Shown here in pieces: positions 50,807 through 62,910 of a stretch of 64,000 nucleotides of DNA. How positions within the stretch are numbered: the stretch's first letter is position 1; each line of letters begins with the position of its first letter. The DNA lies in the NCBI RefSeq assembly GCF_001625215.2, contig NC_030387.2, forward strand, positions 36,169,606 to 36,233,605, written 5' to 3'. Below the pieces are notes generated by a model that was not told the DNA's origin, searched no databases, and worked only from the letters and a program-made list of their open reading frames with translations. This DNA is from Daucus carota subsp. sativus. Its lineage: Eukaryota; Streptophyta; Magnoliopsida; Apiales; Apiaceae. The translations under genes and the position numbers were made by a program.

Positions 50807-52794
50807 TGTGACGCCCTCCAAATCAGGGGTCTCGATTTGGGGGTCACAACCTGACTCATAATAATATAATATGCACGGCGGAATGAAATGCTAATATTAT
50901 AAAACAATAATATGACCCCTGCATGCTACTGGATCGTACACAATTTATGATATGAAACAAGCACTAATAAAACCATAAGGTGATTACACACTACACACCT
51001 GCCTAGAGTAGCTTTTACAGTAAACCACACAAACCCTCCAAAAGTCTAAATAAGTTTTATGACTAGTTCAAATTTTATTACATACTACCAAAAGTGCTAT
51101 GTATACTCTGGATTCTTCCTACCTGAGCAGGAAGATTGAACCGAAAGATCTGTGGATGGTTAAGCGGGACCCTCTTACGAGCAGTGAGGCGCATCCTCGG
51201 CATACCTAGGTCTGGCTGAAAGTTTGGCAAAACAGTAACAATGCAAGAATGAGCAACTAGAAAGCTCAGCAATATATAAAATGCTTAATGTAAAGCATTA
51301 ATAAGTGTTATCTTTCGAAAAGAATAAGATAATCAACGACAATGTCAATGGAATAAAGCTATGTCAGCTTTTAAGTAGTGAAACAAAGTTTTTAAAATAA
51401 TTTATTAATCAACGGCATACTATCACAGCTGATCAGTCCGTGTGATAATACCGAGCCATGCTTCGTAGAAACATGCCTCAAAACTGGTACCAAACAAGGC
51501 AACATTTTGGCCTTTGGCAGAAAAGTATTATAATATTTTAATAATACTTAGATAGCCCTCCGCTGGACCGCCGTCCCGGCCTCCTATGCATAAGTAAAAT
51601 ATTCTTTTCAAAGGAGTCACATCAATCAACTCCTTTATTCATTCAACTCCCCATTTCACATGGTCCGGAGTAATTACATCAAGTGATGGCAACATAACTA
51701 GAATAATTAGTTATTTGCTTGTTATGAATTCAACTCTGTACTGTTTGGAGTATATCTGGATAGGATAGTTTCTCACTATCTATCTTGAAAGTAATTCGAG
51801 GATTCTAGTAGAATGATTACTAGAATGTGGTGAATTCAATCATTGGAATGTATTGAATTCAATTATTGTTTGAGTATCTGTATGGTGTATGGAATACCGA
51901 ACAACCATGAAATCCCAAGCATATGATATTCTATGAATTGAAATACAGAATATAATAATTGCATTGGCAATAATTAAAAGTTGTGGAATAAATCACTTGC
52001 TCTTAATAAATAAGAGAAGGATAGAAATACTTGCCTTTGCTGAACTCTACTGTCACTTGCTTTAAAGCTTGGAGTCACGAACAACTCTTGAATCTATAAA
52101 TCAAAAGTATTGATTCAATCACTCGAGTGAACTTGATAGACGTAATCATACGTCTCGAGAAATATAAACTACCCAATCGATTATACTAATCATGGTATTG
52201 TCACATTTTTCACGTATCATATAATCAAGCATTGCATATAATATGCGATTCATGTTATCACGTTTAATATTACAATAAGCATGTTATTCGGTAGCTGCGA
52301 TACTTAAAACCACAATTTATAATTATCACTATCCTTCCGGGATCAAAACATTTATAAACGTGACTAGATTATTATTTATCCAATTCGGAGTTTAACATCA
52401 AGATTTTGGAACCAGATACTAGTTCTACTTTCGGAATTGAACTAAAAATTGTAATAATCTTCACAACATAAAATATTAAAACCCGGATCTTGATATCAAC
52501 AGTCAACACATATTACAATAATAATACTAGTACTACCAGTACACTTTGACATCAAAGCATATATATATTCCAAGTAGATATCAATTATATTAATAGTAAT
52601 AATGTTATTATTATCACTAATTATTAAACAATAATAAGAACAAGATTAATAAAAATAAAATCAATATCAGTTTTTCTTTTATAAAGCTTTTCCCCGAAAG
52701 TCACACTTGGCAGCCTCTCGGACCACCACAGGGCCGCCATCGCCGCCAGGAATCCCGGCAGCCACCCACTCGCCTCGCCGGAAATCCTCCCCAT

Positions 52795-52876
<82 letters not shown>

Positions 52877-54095
52877 CTGGACAAGATAACATCGCCATGC
52901 CGGGCTGTTGTATCGGCCATCGCCGGCCTCTCGCTCGACTCCGAGCAGCGGCGTCGCTCTGCCGCCTCTCCCGACACAACTCCGCCCTCCACCCATCTTC
53001 ATCGGCGACGGAACAACCCATCGCCACCAACAGCCTTCCGAACAGCCCCACCGCCATCAACACACAATCCCCCAACCCCGACTCATCCCTCTTCCGATGA
53101 TACAGCACACAAACACAAACGTATGTATACCTCTAATCAGTAAAACACATGGCATATTCAAAGTCACGAAATTAAAACTCATCCTCACCTCAAACACTCG
53201 ATTGAATTTAAGCCCAAAACCCTGGCTTCCTCTTTCTTTTGTGTAATTAGACAACCGCCTCTGCCTGTGTTTTGTTTCCTGGGGTGTATGTGCTTATCTG
53301 ATAGAGTACTATTAAGTGGGTTTAGGATATCTATCACTAGCTGTACACGCAAGGGTTTAAAGGTGATACGTGTTGCTTACCCAACTACTACACGGCACGG
53401 ACGCTGCTGGCTTATTAAAAGATCTGTACCCCACTAATAAAATTTAGAGTTTTAACAATAATATAAGTTTGGGGTCCGACAATAGCCTTTGAAATATTTA
53501 ACAAAAGAAAATACTCAAAAGTCCCAAATTTCTAAATGGAATAAATCCGTGAAAATTTTATTTTCGAATACTTTTAAACATTAAAATTAAATTGTCCAAA
53601 TAATTTTTAAAAGTACAAATAATCAAAAATGATTATCCACGAGATTTATAAATATTTTTAAATCGGTTAAAACATAAAAAAAATACCAAAATTAAAATAT
53701 TCTGGCAATTTTAATTGGACAATATATTGTAATATAAATAAACACGGATTTTTAATATTTTAAATCAAAGGCAACTCTGGTTTATAAAATCCTAATAACT
53801 CGAAATCTAGACTACACACTCCGGTCGAGACTAAACAATTAAAAATTATAAAATTAAATCACGTACCATAATTAATCCATTATAGCATCAGACAATTATT
53901 ATAAATGCAATTGATCATGTTATTTACCAAAGTTTAGTATAATTACAGAATTTACAATTATACGAGAATTCATTTTATGAACAATTAATAAAATAATCAT
54001 GCTTCATGGAAATGACAATAATTAGGCATGGCCAGATAACATTTAACAATTATTTTTATATCATTAAAATATCACAAAGTTTCCCGGATATTACA
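50807..54095 (-). repeat. 5' LTR of the retrotransposon (right copy), 3289 bp
   Basis: Same sequence as 41371-44643 except for one substitution noticed and a longer (TC)n tract. As the 5' LTR it should hold the element's promoter. The GC-rich block is at about 52691-53117. Confidence 0.96.
52797..52874. repeat. (TC)39 microsatellite in the right LTR
   Basis: A 78-bp TC run, 16 bp longer than its partner in the left LTR. It shifts the reading frames that cross it. Confidence 0.95.
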
Positions 54096-54100
54096 ACCAC

Positions 54101-54269
54101 ATTTTATGATATTGATTCAAGAATTAAAGATTGGGCGAGTCTTGGATACAAGTTATGTAGCAAAAAGGTTATTGCTGGCTTGCTGCAAATGACTGATGGG
54201 TTCCTTTGGATCGCTCAAAAGGCATACAGTCACTTTCATATGACTGGGAAGTTAATTCAGGAGCAATGA
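54101..54269 (+). pseudogene. continuation of the exon split by the retrotransposon, unrecognised product
   Basis: With the 7 bases at 41364-41370 restored in front, one frame runs through TFYDIDSRIKDWASLGYKL, then SKKVIAGLLQMTDGFLWIAQ and HMTGKLIQEQ, to a stop at 54267-54269. The length of open frame and the clean splice acceptor support a real terminal exon. I do not recognise the family. If it belongs with the exons at 40486-40679, the gene is now interrupted by 12.7 kb. Confidence 0.45.
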
Positions 54270-54793
54270 CATTCTGACAGGAGAGTTGTGTTCTTTAAAT
54301 TTGAGTTCATTCATACTCTGATCGTATATGGTCTAATATTTCATTCTTAGGCCTACGTAAGATCATTTTCTATTTGATTGCGGAATCATGCATTAACAAA
54401 TGTATATGAGTATGATAAATATATATAATAATTGCATTGATATATATTTCTTCACAATAATTTTAATATTTTTATATCAGAGATTTTATTCTCACTTTTT
54501 TAGTTATCTATTTTTTCTAGAATTTAATAATATATAACTCTTACAAAGTATGAAAATTAAATAGTAATCTCTGTATCAAGAATAGTTTGCACAAATATAT
54601 AAGAATGCTATAGATAGTGTTGATTGTAAATATTAAAAAAATATGTGGAAACATCTCTTCTTGTGCTTTTTAGCTTTCATTTTTTTTTTTTATCATTTTT
54701 GCACATTGGATATAATTAGCAGATTCCAATCATTTGCAGAGTTTAGTTTTGTTAAGTTTGTGTTTAACTCAATTATAGAATTCTCATGAAATT

Positions 54794-55500
54794 TTGCCTT
54801 TTACCCCACCTCACTTCTCCTCAAAACCACAGGTCAATTGTGCAAGCTCCACAGGTCACCCTTCTTTCTTTATCAATTTCATTTTTAGCATTAACGTGAC
54901 TGCACCCCAAGTCCCTACCCTCCCTTCAGTAGCTTCTTCGCTGTCAAAGGCAAATGCAAGCCTTATTCGAACAATACTTTTAACAATGACACGATATCTC
55001 GAATAACAGGTTTTATACCCGTACTTTCTTGCTCATTAGTAATTAATATATCATGCAATTTATGTTGTCGATCATTTTGGTTGTGGAGTTTTCTGTATAG
55101 ACATGTAATGTACTTGCCATCAGTATTGTTGTGACATTCGATGTAGGCATGTAATGTACCTACCATGTAATTGCTTATTGGACGTCTGCATGTGCGTTTC
55201 ACAGGTTCCTCGGGCATTAGAATACCATCGGCAAGTAATTCTCCTTTCACGTATGCATATACTAATGTTTCATCGCCATGGCCAAGTTATGACAGCAACT
55301 CACCTTCAAGTGTTTTATATTCTGATTCACCTATTTATCGGTATTTTACATATTTAAAATGTTAATTTACCTAGCACTCAATCCATCATCGTGTTTAGAA
55401 ATTTAGAGTGCAATTACAGATAAGGCTTCATTGCTGGCTCAATCGGGGAAGGAGATTCAGGGCGCTGAATTTCAGGTTATTCCACGGTACCTCTATTAAC
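54794..55500 (+). other. exon-like segments, unassigned
   Basis: 55210 onward follows a TTTCACAG acceptor and reads GSSGIRIPSASNSPFTYAY with a Ser/Pro/Tyr-rich continuation to about 55366. 55421-55475 follows ATTACAG and reads ASLLAQSGKEIQGAEFQ up to a GTTATT donor. These two join in phase if the first ends at the GTTAAT near 55365. The frame 54794-55006 is also open. No family was recognised; this may be one decayed or unusual gene. Confidence 0.25.
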
Positions 55501-56350
55501 AGAAGTCATGATTCTTTTATGCACAGTTACCAAATGCACAGTCAAGAAATGCGGTTTAATATTGTTTAATGGCAAAATGTGATTTTGTAAATATGTGAAA
55601 GATTTAGACTCAAGCAAGATTCTTAGACGCTACAAAGATTTAGACCTCATGCACCCAACAAGACAACATAAATCATTATTCCACAAATGCAGTGACGAAG
55701 TCTTCATTCATCTTGAAGTAAGAGGCTTTCGCTGCTCAGAATGACCAAGACCACGGATGACCAAACTCATGAACTCATAAAGTTATGCAACATTTTATTG
55801 CCATTTTTTGACACTTGACACCAAACAAATAATTATGCTATACAAGACACAAACGGAAACCAAGTCACTGCATATAGTTTATTCTGCAGATTGAATATAA
55901 AAGGCATGATCATTTTCTGCATATAGGTCTCCTCTCAGGTGATAACATTTGCTGTCAAATGAAAAGCAGGAGGCGAAACATTTGAGAAAGTTTCTACTGG
56001 TGGAAAGTTTCTACTGATGGTTCACCACGTCTAAGTTTCCCGTTGCTCTGTCGGGGTTGAGCTTTCGGGCCAAGATATGAGCCTCTAGCAGGTAGTGGTG
56101 GGAGCTGAGACAATGTCTTCATAGAGACAATGTCTTCATAGACATTGATTAAGAGGAAGTTGTATGTTCTGCAAGCCCCCGTCCCCTCACCTTCTGCAGT
56201 TTATTCAGTTTTAGTTTAAAGTTGTTATATATCTTTTGTTTTATGTTTAATTATTTAAATTCAGATTATGAAAGCTTGATTAGCCTAATCTGGGGGCTCA
56301 GCCCTTTGTTGTTACGGAGGGTTACAACCTTACCAATTTTATCAGTGAAA
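55500..56350. other. intergenic region
   Basis: No supported gene. A short duplication GAGACAATGTCTTCATA occurs twice in a row at about 56108-56141, and AAGTTTCTACTG is repeated at about 55988-56016. Confidence 0.45.
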
Positions 56351-56395
56351 TCTACGACTTATTAAAAAAGGACAAGAATATTTTTGATTATTAAT

Positions 56396-56830
56396 TCAAT
56401 TTGAAAAATATATTTGTTCACGTTATATTAGAAGGGCATTACTGTATCAAGTATTAATTAATTTAATTATTACAATTAATTTGTCACTAATTTACTCGAT
56501 ATTAATATTAATATAATAAAAAAAATACTACATCAAAACTTTATGATTTCAAAAATCTATTTGTTCACTGTTATATTTGAAGAGCATCACTATATCAACT
56601 ATTATTAATTTAATTATTTCAATACATTTGCCACTAATTTACTCGATATTAATATTAGTATTTAATATAATAAAAAATACTACATTAACTTTTTATGATT
56701 TCAAAAATATTTTTGTTCATCGTTATGTTTGAAGAGTATTATTATATCAATGATTATTAATTTAATCATTACAATCCATTTGCCACTAATTTACTCGATA
56801 TTAACATTAATATATAAAAAATATACATTA
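56396..56830. repeat. tandem repeat inside the Helitron, about three units of 140-160 bp
   Basis: The landmark AAAAAT(C)TATTTGTTCAC is at about 56402, 56562 and 56703. Each is followed by TATATCAA..ATTATTAATTTAAT and TTTGCCACTAATTTACTCGATATTAA. The units differ by substitutions and small indels. Confidence 0.8.
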
Positions 56831-57495
56831 CCTTTTTATAGTTACAATACTATAAATTTTTTATATTCATATAACATTTAATTCTAAATTAATATGAAAC
56901 CGATTTTTGTGAAGATAGTGCCCTAACATATTTATCTAACATTATATTGGAAGGGCATTCATTTATCATGTTTAGCAATAATATAATAAAATCTCATTAT
57001 ATGTTAATTTACTCCCGGTAAATATAATCATAAAAATCATCATTATTAATTTTTTTGTAGATATTGCCTTAATTGACTTAAAATATTTGGAGGCTATTAC
57101 TTTATTTGATTTCATTAATTTAATCATTTAGAATCATCATTTACTAATTTACTCGCTAATAATCATGAAAAATCATTATTAAAATTGAATTTTTTTTGCT
57201 AAATTGGTATATTTGTTTATTATTATATATGGATATAATATAATAAAAAGATTTCACATTAATTTTTTATTAAAATTGTTTAATCATCAAAATTCAAAAT
57301 CTATTATACGAATTAAGAATGTTACAAAATTTAATTCAATAGTGCAAATCATATATATCATAGATATTCTTTTAAAAAATTTATAATAAATATTAATTAT
57401 TTTTTTATATTATTTATTACATAAAGTAAATTACATATAATAAGTATCTCTGATATAATTCTTTGTTGACAACCACTTAAAATTCGAAAAAATTG

Positions 57496-57550
57496 TCAAT
57501 GAAATTGTCACCTTAACAATTTCATTGATAAAATTGTTAAGGTGACAAAC
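57496..57550. repeat. perfect-arm hairpin in the Helitron
   Basis: GTCACCTTAACAATTT is followed, after a loop of about 12 bp, by AAATTGTTAAGGTGAC. It lies well inside the Helitron and is separate from the terminal hairpin. Confidence 0.7.
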
Positions 57551-57814
57551 ACTTATATTTTCACTGTTTGCTACACACAATTCTATCTCATCTCCGCTGA
57601 TAATGTTTGGAAATTAATTATTTATTGGTTAATTATGAGAAATAATTTATATGTTTAGAAATTAATTATCTTATCGTTATTATAAGAAGTAATTTGTAAT
57701 TGTGATATCTGTTACTCATATATTTTTATCTCATAATCGATAGCAAGTTGAAATTTACAAAAATTTAAAAGAACCTTAATAATTTCCATGTGCGAAGCAC
57801 GGGCAAAAAGCTAG

Positions 57815-58640
57815 TTCACCTCAAGGCTCAAGCGGGTTGCAACTTGCACGTATTCACCTCAAAGAGGCAATTGTTTTTCATTGAACATTACGATTTATGA
57901 CCAACAGCGAACATTATCTATTTATCTTTCGTACAAAGTGTTTTAGGTGCATTTATAATGTGGACCAATATATTGATGATTATAATTACACAAGTTATGA
58001 ATAGATGGTGATCTACGTACTGATAAGTTATCGTGTCTATTGAACAATCAACATTGGATAGGAAGCACTCACCCGCAAAACTTGAATGAGAAACTTCTGT
58101 GAAATTGCTGTGATGGGGACATACAATCCAACAACAATCTTCCGCTAATGAGCTCAATAATCTTCTCTATTTACTAGTAGAGGTGGCCGGTTGTACCGGT
58201 TTGAACCGTATAACCGGACCCTGCCCGCCCGAAATGGCTATCAAGTATTTCAAACACGTCTGTGAGATGCATTTTTGAAATTTCTCAAACACCTTAAGAT
58301 TTCAGATGAAATGTTCATATTTAGTGAAGTGTCGAAGGTAAATATTGCTCCAGATTAGATCCCAACAGATGTGATTTCACAGTCGGCCTAAAATAATACT
58401 AATAGGTTAAATATTGAGTTCATAGTCTACTAACCCTGTGTTAAAAACGTATTATGGGAGAGTCATTAACTTGACGAATTTATACTATAAGCGCATCAAA
58501 ACTTGATATTTATTTTACAAAAATATACCCAGTCCTGAACATTTAGCCTAATAATGCTGACTGTATAGAGGATTATTATGTATATAGAAACCAAACCAGC
58601 TCAGATTTTGTTTGGACTATGCACAGAGGCTGATCCCACC
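57815..58640. other. intergenic region
   Basis: No gene found. The 80-codon minus-strand frame near 57918-58157 has no recognisable content. Confidence 0.4.
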
Positions 58641-58719
58641 ATGGAAATCATGCAAGCTTCGACGACCAATAGGCTTGCAGGAAAGCGATTACTGATATCT
58701 ACAAACCTCAACAGAAACT
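58641..58719 (+). other. possible leader exon of the NPH3 gene
   Basis: ATG opens a 26-codon frame (MEIMQASTTNRLAGKRLL...) that ends at a GTAAGT donor in phase 1. It joins in frame to the CTCCAG acceptor at 59234, eight bases before the ATG used for the NPH3 gene. If real, the protein gains 29 residues. It may equally be an untranslated leader or chance. Confidence 0.35.
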
Positions 58720-59242
58720 GTAAGTGAAAGTTACAGCCCTTTAAAGTTAGCATCACATATATATCAAGTCTGAATTTTTAGAGAATTTATGGAGATATCA
58801 CAATAAATGTAGCCAAAAATGTGAATTCTTTGTGGATGAAAATACTTCTAGTTTGGAAAATTCATTCATCCTGCTAGCTCTATCATCTCATCTCTTAATG
58901 CCTACCACTACCACCACACAATGTTTTCGACTATATCTTGTTGCCTTTTACTTGCCCCTGCTTCTGCCAATAATGCCTAGGCTGCCATTTGCCAGGTCGA
59001 AGTCTACATTTCATTTTATCGGTGTTTTTACATAATTAAACGGGGTTTGGCACTTAAATTTGTGCATCAATTGTACAGATTCCATCCTCAGTGTCTGTCT
59101 GTCTGAGTCTTGAAATTATAAGAGTACTACTTTTTGTTGAGCACAATCCTGAGCACAGCTGCATGTGAAGCTGCCTAGCTTTTGCCTGTCACTATTAAAA
59201 TGATGGAGACCTGAACATGGTAAAGATTCTCCAGTCACTACT

Positions 59243-61650
59243 ATGTTGGACCTTGATCAGGATTCAACTGCGCGAACCACTTATGCTACAATGTTCACTA
59301 AGAAAGAAGGGAGTCCTACCGATGCCATGAAGAGGACCGGTGACTGGTTCGTTTCTTTGTTTTCAACTTCTTTCTTCAATATATTCGCCTGCAGTATACT
59401 TTTGTTGTCTGGAAATATACATGTGTAACTGAATTCAATAAATGATGAATATGTTTAAAGTCACCACTCTGAAACTTGACAGGATTTTCTCTCAAGAGAT
59501 TCCCAGTGATGTCACAGTTCGCGCTGGGGGGACTTCTTTTGCATTGCACAAGGTACAGTCTCAGCACCAGTTATTTTATATTCCTGATCTTATAGATTTA
59601 GAAAGTCCTTTAGTGTAAAAGTTTCTTACTCCTGTAGTTTGTTTATTCTAATTCCATTATGGTATTGACATAAAGATTTGGTGAGAGCTGTCGTCGACAC
59701 TTAATTTGGTTATGAGCTACTTAGGCATCTATTTTCCCTTAATGAATGTTCATACTCCTTGCATAATACGCAGTTCCCATTAGTCTCAAAGTGTGGATTC
59801 ATTAGAAAGCTGTTCTCGGAATCTAGTGACCCTGATCTTTCTGATATTGAAATCCCTGATGTTCCTGGAGGAGCAGAGGCATTTGAACTTGCAGCAAAAT
59901 TTTGTTATGGAATTAATTTTGAATTAGGGACGGAAAATATTGCTGCTCTCAGATGTGTGTCTGAGTATCTTGAGATGACAGAGGACTATGCAGTCGGTAA
60001 TTTGGTTGGAAGAACCGAAGCCTATTTGAATGAAGTTGCACTAAAAAGTCTAGGAGGGGCTATTTCCATTTTGCAATCTACAGAGGAGTTCCTCTCCATG
60101 GCAGAAAAAGTTAAATTGGTGAACCAGTGTGTAGATGCAATCGCACTTATGGCCTCCAAAGAAAGCCAATTAAATGTGTCTGGTGGATCTGAGAATTCCT
60201 GCGATGGTGTTTATTCTTCTTCACCTCATTCAAAGCCCATAGATGATTGGTGGGCTGAAGATTTAACCGTTCTTAGAATTGATATCTTCCAAAGGGTTCT
60301 GATTGCAATGATAGCAAGGGGGTTCAAGCAGTATGCTCTCGGTCCCATACTCATGCTTTATGCCCAAAAATCACTTCGAGGTTTGGTGAGATTTTACCCC
60401 ATAATTGGTTGATTTGGTCTGTTCAAATGTATATGCAATATATATGAATTACTTTCTCTGCAGGAAATGTTTGGAAAGGGAAGGAAGAACATGGAGCCAA
60501 AACAAGAACACGAAAAGAGAGTTGTGTTAGAAACAATTGTTAGTCTATTGCCAAGGGAGAAAAATGCCATCTCAGTCAGTTTCCTTTCAATGCTCCTTCG
60601 AGCTTCAATATATCTTGAGACAACAGTTGCTTGTAGGCTTGACTTGGAGAAGAGAATGGGCCTTCAACTTGGACAGGCTGTCCTCGACGATTTGTTGATC
60701 CCATCCTTTTCCTTTACTGGAGGCACATTGTTTGATATTGACACTGTGCAGCGAATTCTTAGTAACTATCTCGAGGGTAAGGATGAAGGAAATAGCATGG
60801 GGGACTACAATGCAGATGATCAAGGGTATATTCTGCCGCCTCAAAATGACATGGAGCAAGTTGGAAAGCTAATGGAGAGTTATCTTGCTGAAATAGCCTC
60901 TGATCGTTCCTTAACAGTTTTGAGGTTCATTAGTATTGCAGAATGCATCCCTGAACAATCACGGTCCACAGAGGATGGGATGTATCGAGCCATAGATATC
61001 TACTTGAAGGTGCAATCTTTTATTTAAAAATTCATTGATCAGGTTCTGACATTCTGTTTACTGATAAAATTGCAGTATAAAATATGAACAAAATTATTTG
61101 TGGTTGACAGGCTCATCCAGCTTTAAGTGACATGGAGCGAAAGAAAGTGTGCAGTGTGATGGACTGCCAGAAGCTTTCGCGAGAGGCTTGTGCTCATGCA
61201 GCTCAGAATGATCGCCTTCCTGTTCAAACAGTTGTTCAAGTCCTTTACTATGAACAACAACGCCTTAGAGAAGTGATGGATAGCACTACTAGTCATTCGA
61301 CAGCAGAATCTACTGCTCCTGCTCCTGCTCCTAAGGCCAATGCAAACTCTGCAATCGTCCGCTCTAAATCAGCTGATGAGTATGCTAGCCTACGACGAGA
61401 AAATCAGGACTTGAAACTAGAGTTAGCAAAACTGAAAATGCAGCTGAAAGAACTGAAAAAACCAACTTCAGAAAGATCATCCCCGAGTACTCCATCTGCT
61501 GATAAACCTCCTTTGCCTAGGAAGTCTTTGATTAGTTCAGTTTCGAAAAAGCTTGGGCGGCTCGGTGCACTTGTGCGTCCTGATACATTGGCATCTTCAT
61601 CTAGAGGCCGAAGTAAAGCTCCTAAAGATAGAAGGCATTCAGTATCTTGA
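59243..61650 (+). CDS. BTB/POZ-NPH3 domain protein (NRL family)
   Basis: Five exons with GT-AG borders in phase: 59243-59346, 59483-59552, 59774-60385, 60464-61009, 61111-61650; about 623 residues, normal for the family. MKRTGDW followed by IFSQEIPSDVTVRAGGTSF starts the BTB/POZ domain (about 30-150). The NPH3 domain begins near DDWWAEDLTVLRIDIFQRV (about 218) and holds the conserved Tyr motif DGMYRAIDIYLKAHPALS, split by the last intron, then VCSVMDCQKLSREACAHAAQ. A coiled coil (RRENQDLKLELAKLKMQL) and a basic Ser-rich tail follow. These proteins are plasma-membrane-associated adaptors of CUL3 ubiquitin ligases in phototropin/auxin or immune signalling. The last five residues, RHSVS, put an RxS serine at the third-last position, the 14-3-3 docking site known from NPH3. 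From memory it resembles At5g67385 (SR1IP1) most by context; the paralogue is not certain. Confidence 0.94.
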
Positions 61651-61711
61651 ATAAACGAACCGAACCGAACCGAAACAAACCAAACAAAACCGATATATAT
61701 CCCATTCTGAA

Positions 61712-61789
61712 GCAGAGTTTGAGAAAGGTAAATTGAACCAGGCCTTGATGGCAGAGTTTGAGAAAGGTAAATTGAACCAGGCCTTAAAT
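61712..61789. repeat. 39-bp tandem duplication downstream of the NPH3 gene
   Basis: GCAGAGTTTGAGAAAGGTAA...GAACCAGGCCTT occurs twice head to tail (61712-61750 and 61751-61789) with almost no difference. It probably lies in the 3' untranslated region. Confidence 0.92.
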
Positions 61790-61792
61790 CAT

Positions 61793-62901
61793 GGGAAAAT
61801 AGATTTTTTTGCCACTCAACTTATTATTTGTTTAGAAACCTACCACTGAATTATAATTTTTTTCTATTTTACCATTGATGTTAGGTTCGGATTTTTTTTT
61901 TGTCACTAACGCTAGGTTCGGATTTGATTATTACCACTGAACTATAATTTTTTTCTTTTTTGCCACTAATATTAGGTTCGGATTTTTTTTCACTAACGCT
62001 AGGTTCGGATTTGATTATTAACACTATGTTATTCTATTTTCCCAACCATCTAAACGATATTTTTCGGAAATCTATTTTTCGGTAGTCTGCAATGTAATGG
62101 TGATCTGTGTCTATATCTTTATATGTAGTACTTCATGTGTGTCCTAGGTAGTTTATCTTGGAGGACGAGAGTACGGATTTTTTTACTCAGAAAGAAAATC
62201 TCAAAATTAACTTATGGAACTATATTTATAAAAAGTGGGAACCTTAAAATACGTGACAAGTAGTGGTAAAGAACTATAAAGTCAAGTGATACTATATTTT
62301 TGTGGAGCCCTAAAATAATTTATAAAACTAAATTTTTTACGTTCTTAAAATGCTTGTTAAACTCTCATACTTCAAGGTAAACTAGCTAGGGGACATATAG
62401 ATGACTGTATATAATGTTATAGATACATATCATATCACCATAATATTGAAGACTACCACTATGTTTTTATAATGCAAAAAAAAAACATATTGTTAATAAT
62501 CAAATCAAAACATAAAGTTAGTGACAAAAAAAAATCCAACATTTTTTTAAGGAAAAAAAACCAACATTAAATTTTATTCAGAAAAAATAAAATAAAATAA
62601 TTTTTGAAATTTTTCGGAGTCTCAAAATGCGTGTCCAACTCTCGTCCTCCGAGGTAAACTACCTAGGACACTACATATAAAGATATAGACACATATCAGA
62701 TCGCCATTATATTGCAGACTAACACTATATTTTAATAATGCTAAAAAAAATAACATAGTGTTAATAATCAAATCCGAACCTAACGTTAGTGACAAAAAAA
62801 AGTCCAAACCTAACATTAGTGACAAAAAAGAAAAAAATTATAGTTCAGTGGTAGGTTTCTAAACAAATAATAAGTTGGGTGGCAAAAAAATCTATTTTCC
62901 C
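61793..62901. mobile_element. Mutator-like foldback element, 1109 bp, perfect 9-bp target duplication
   Basis: The ends are GGGAAAATAGATTTTTTTGC and its inverse. TTAAATCAT is duplicated exactly on both sides (61784-61792 and 62902-62910). The arms are complementary over several hundred bp with gaps (for example TCTATATCTTTATATGTAGT near 62113 against ACTACATATAAAGATATAGA near 62672). The left arm has internal repeats of TTAGGTTCGGATTT and GCCACTAA. No transposase. It begins 142 bp after the NPH3 stop codon, so it may lie in or near that gene's 3' UTR. Confidence 0.9.
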
Positions 62902-62910
62902 TTAAATCAT

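Larger units (their letters stand above)
41371..54095 (-). mobile_element. complete Ty3/gypsy chromovirus (Tekay-like) LTR retrotransposon
   Basis: The element is 12,725 bp, flanked by the 5-bp target duplication ACCAC (41366-41370 and 54096-54100). The LTRs are 41371-44643 and 50807-54095. They begin TG and end CA and are nearly identical. The coding strand is minus, so the right copy is the 5' LTR. A tRNA-iMet primer-binding site lies beside it and a polypurine tract beside the left LTR. One uninterrupted gag-pol frame contains Gag, protease, reverse transcriptase, RNase H, integrase and a chromodomain-like end, in the order and sequence style of Tekay/Del chromoviruses. All cis and trans parts needed for an autonomous copy look present. 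An extra open frame lies between the primer-binding site and gag. Confidence 0.97.
56351..57814 (+). mobile_element. non-autonomous Helitron, 1464 bp
   Basis: It begins TCTACGACTTATTAAAAAAG and ends with a short GC hairpin (GTGCGAAGCAC, then GGGC) about 10 bp before CTAG. It sits exactly between a host A (56350) and T (57815). These are the three hallmarks of plant Helitrons. There is no Rep/helicase sequence, so it depends on an autonomous relative. The interior is AT-rich and includes a tandem array (see next entry) and a hairpin at about 57496-57550. Confidence 0.88.

Noticed and set aside
60605..60859. Minus-strand frame inside the NPH3 gene
   Set aside because: It is a shadow of exon 4.
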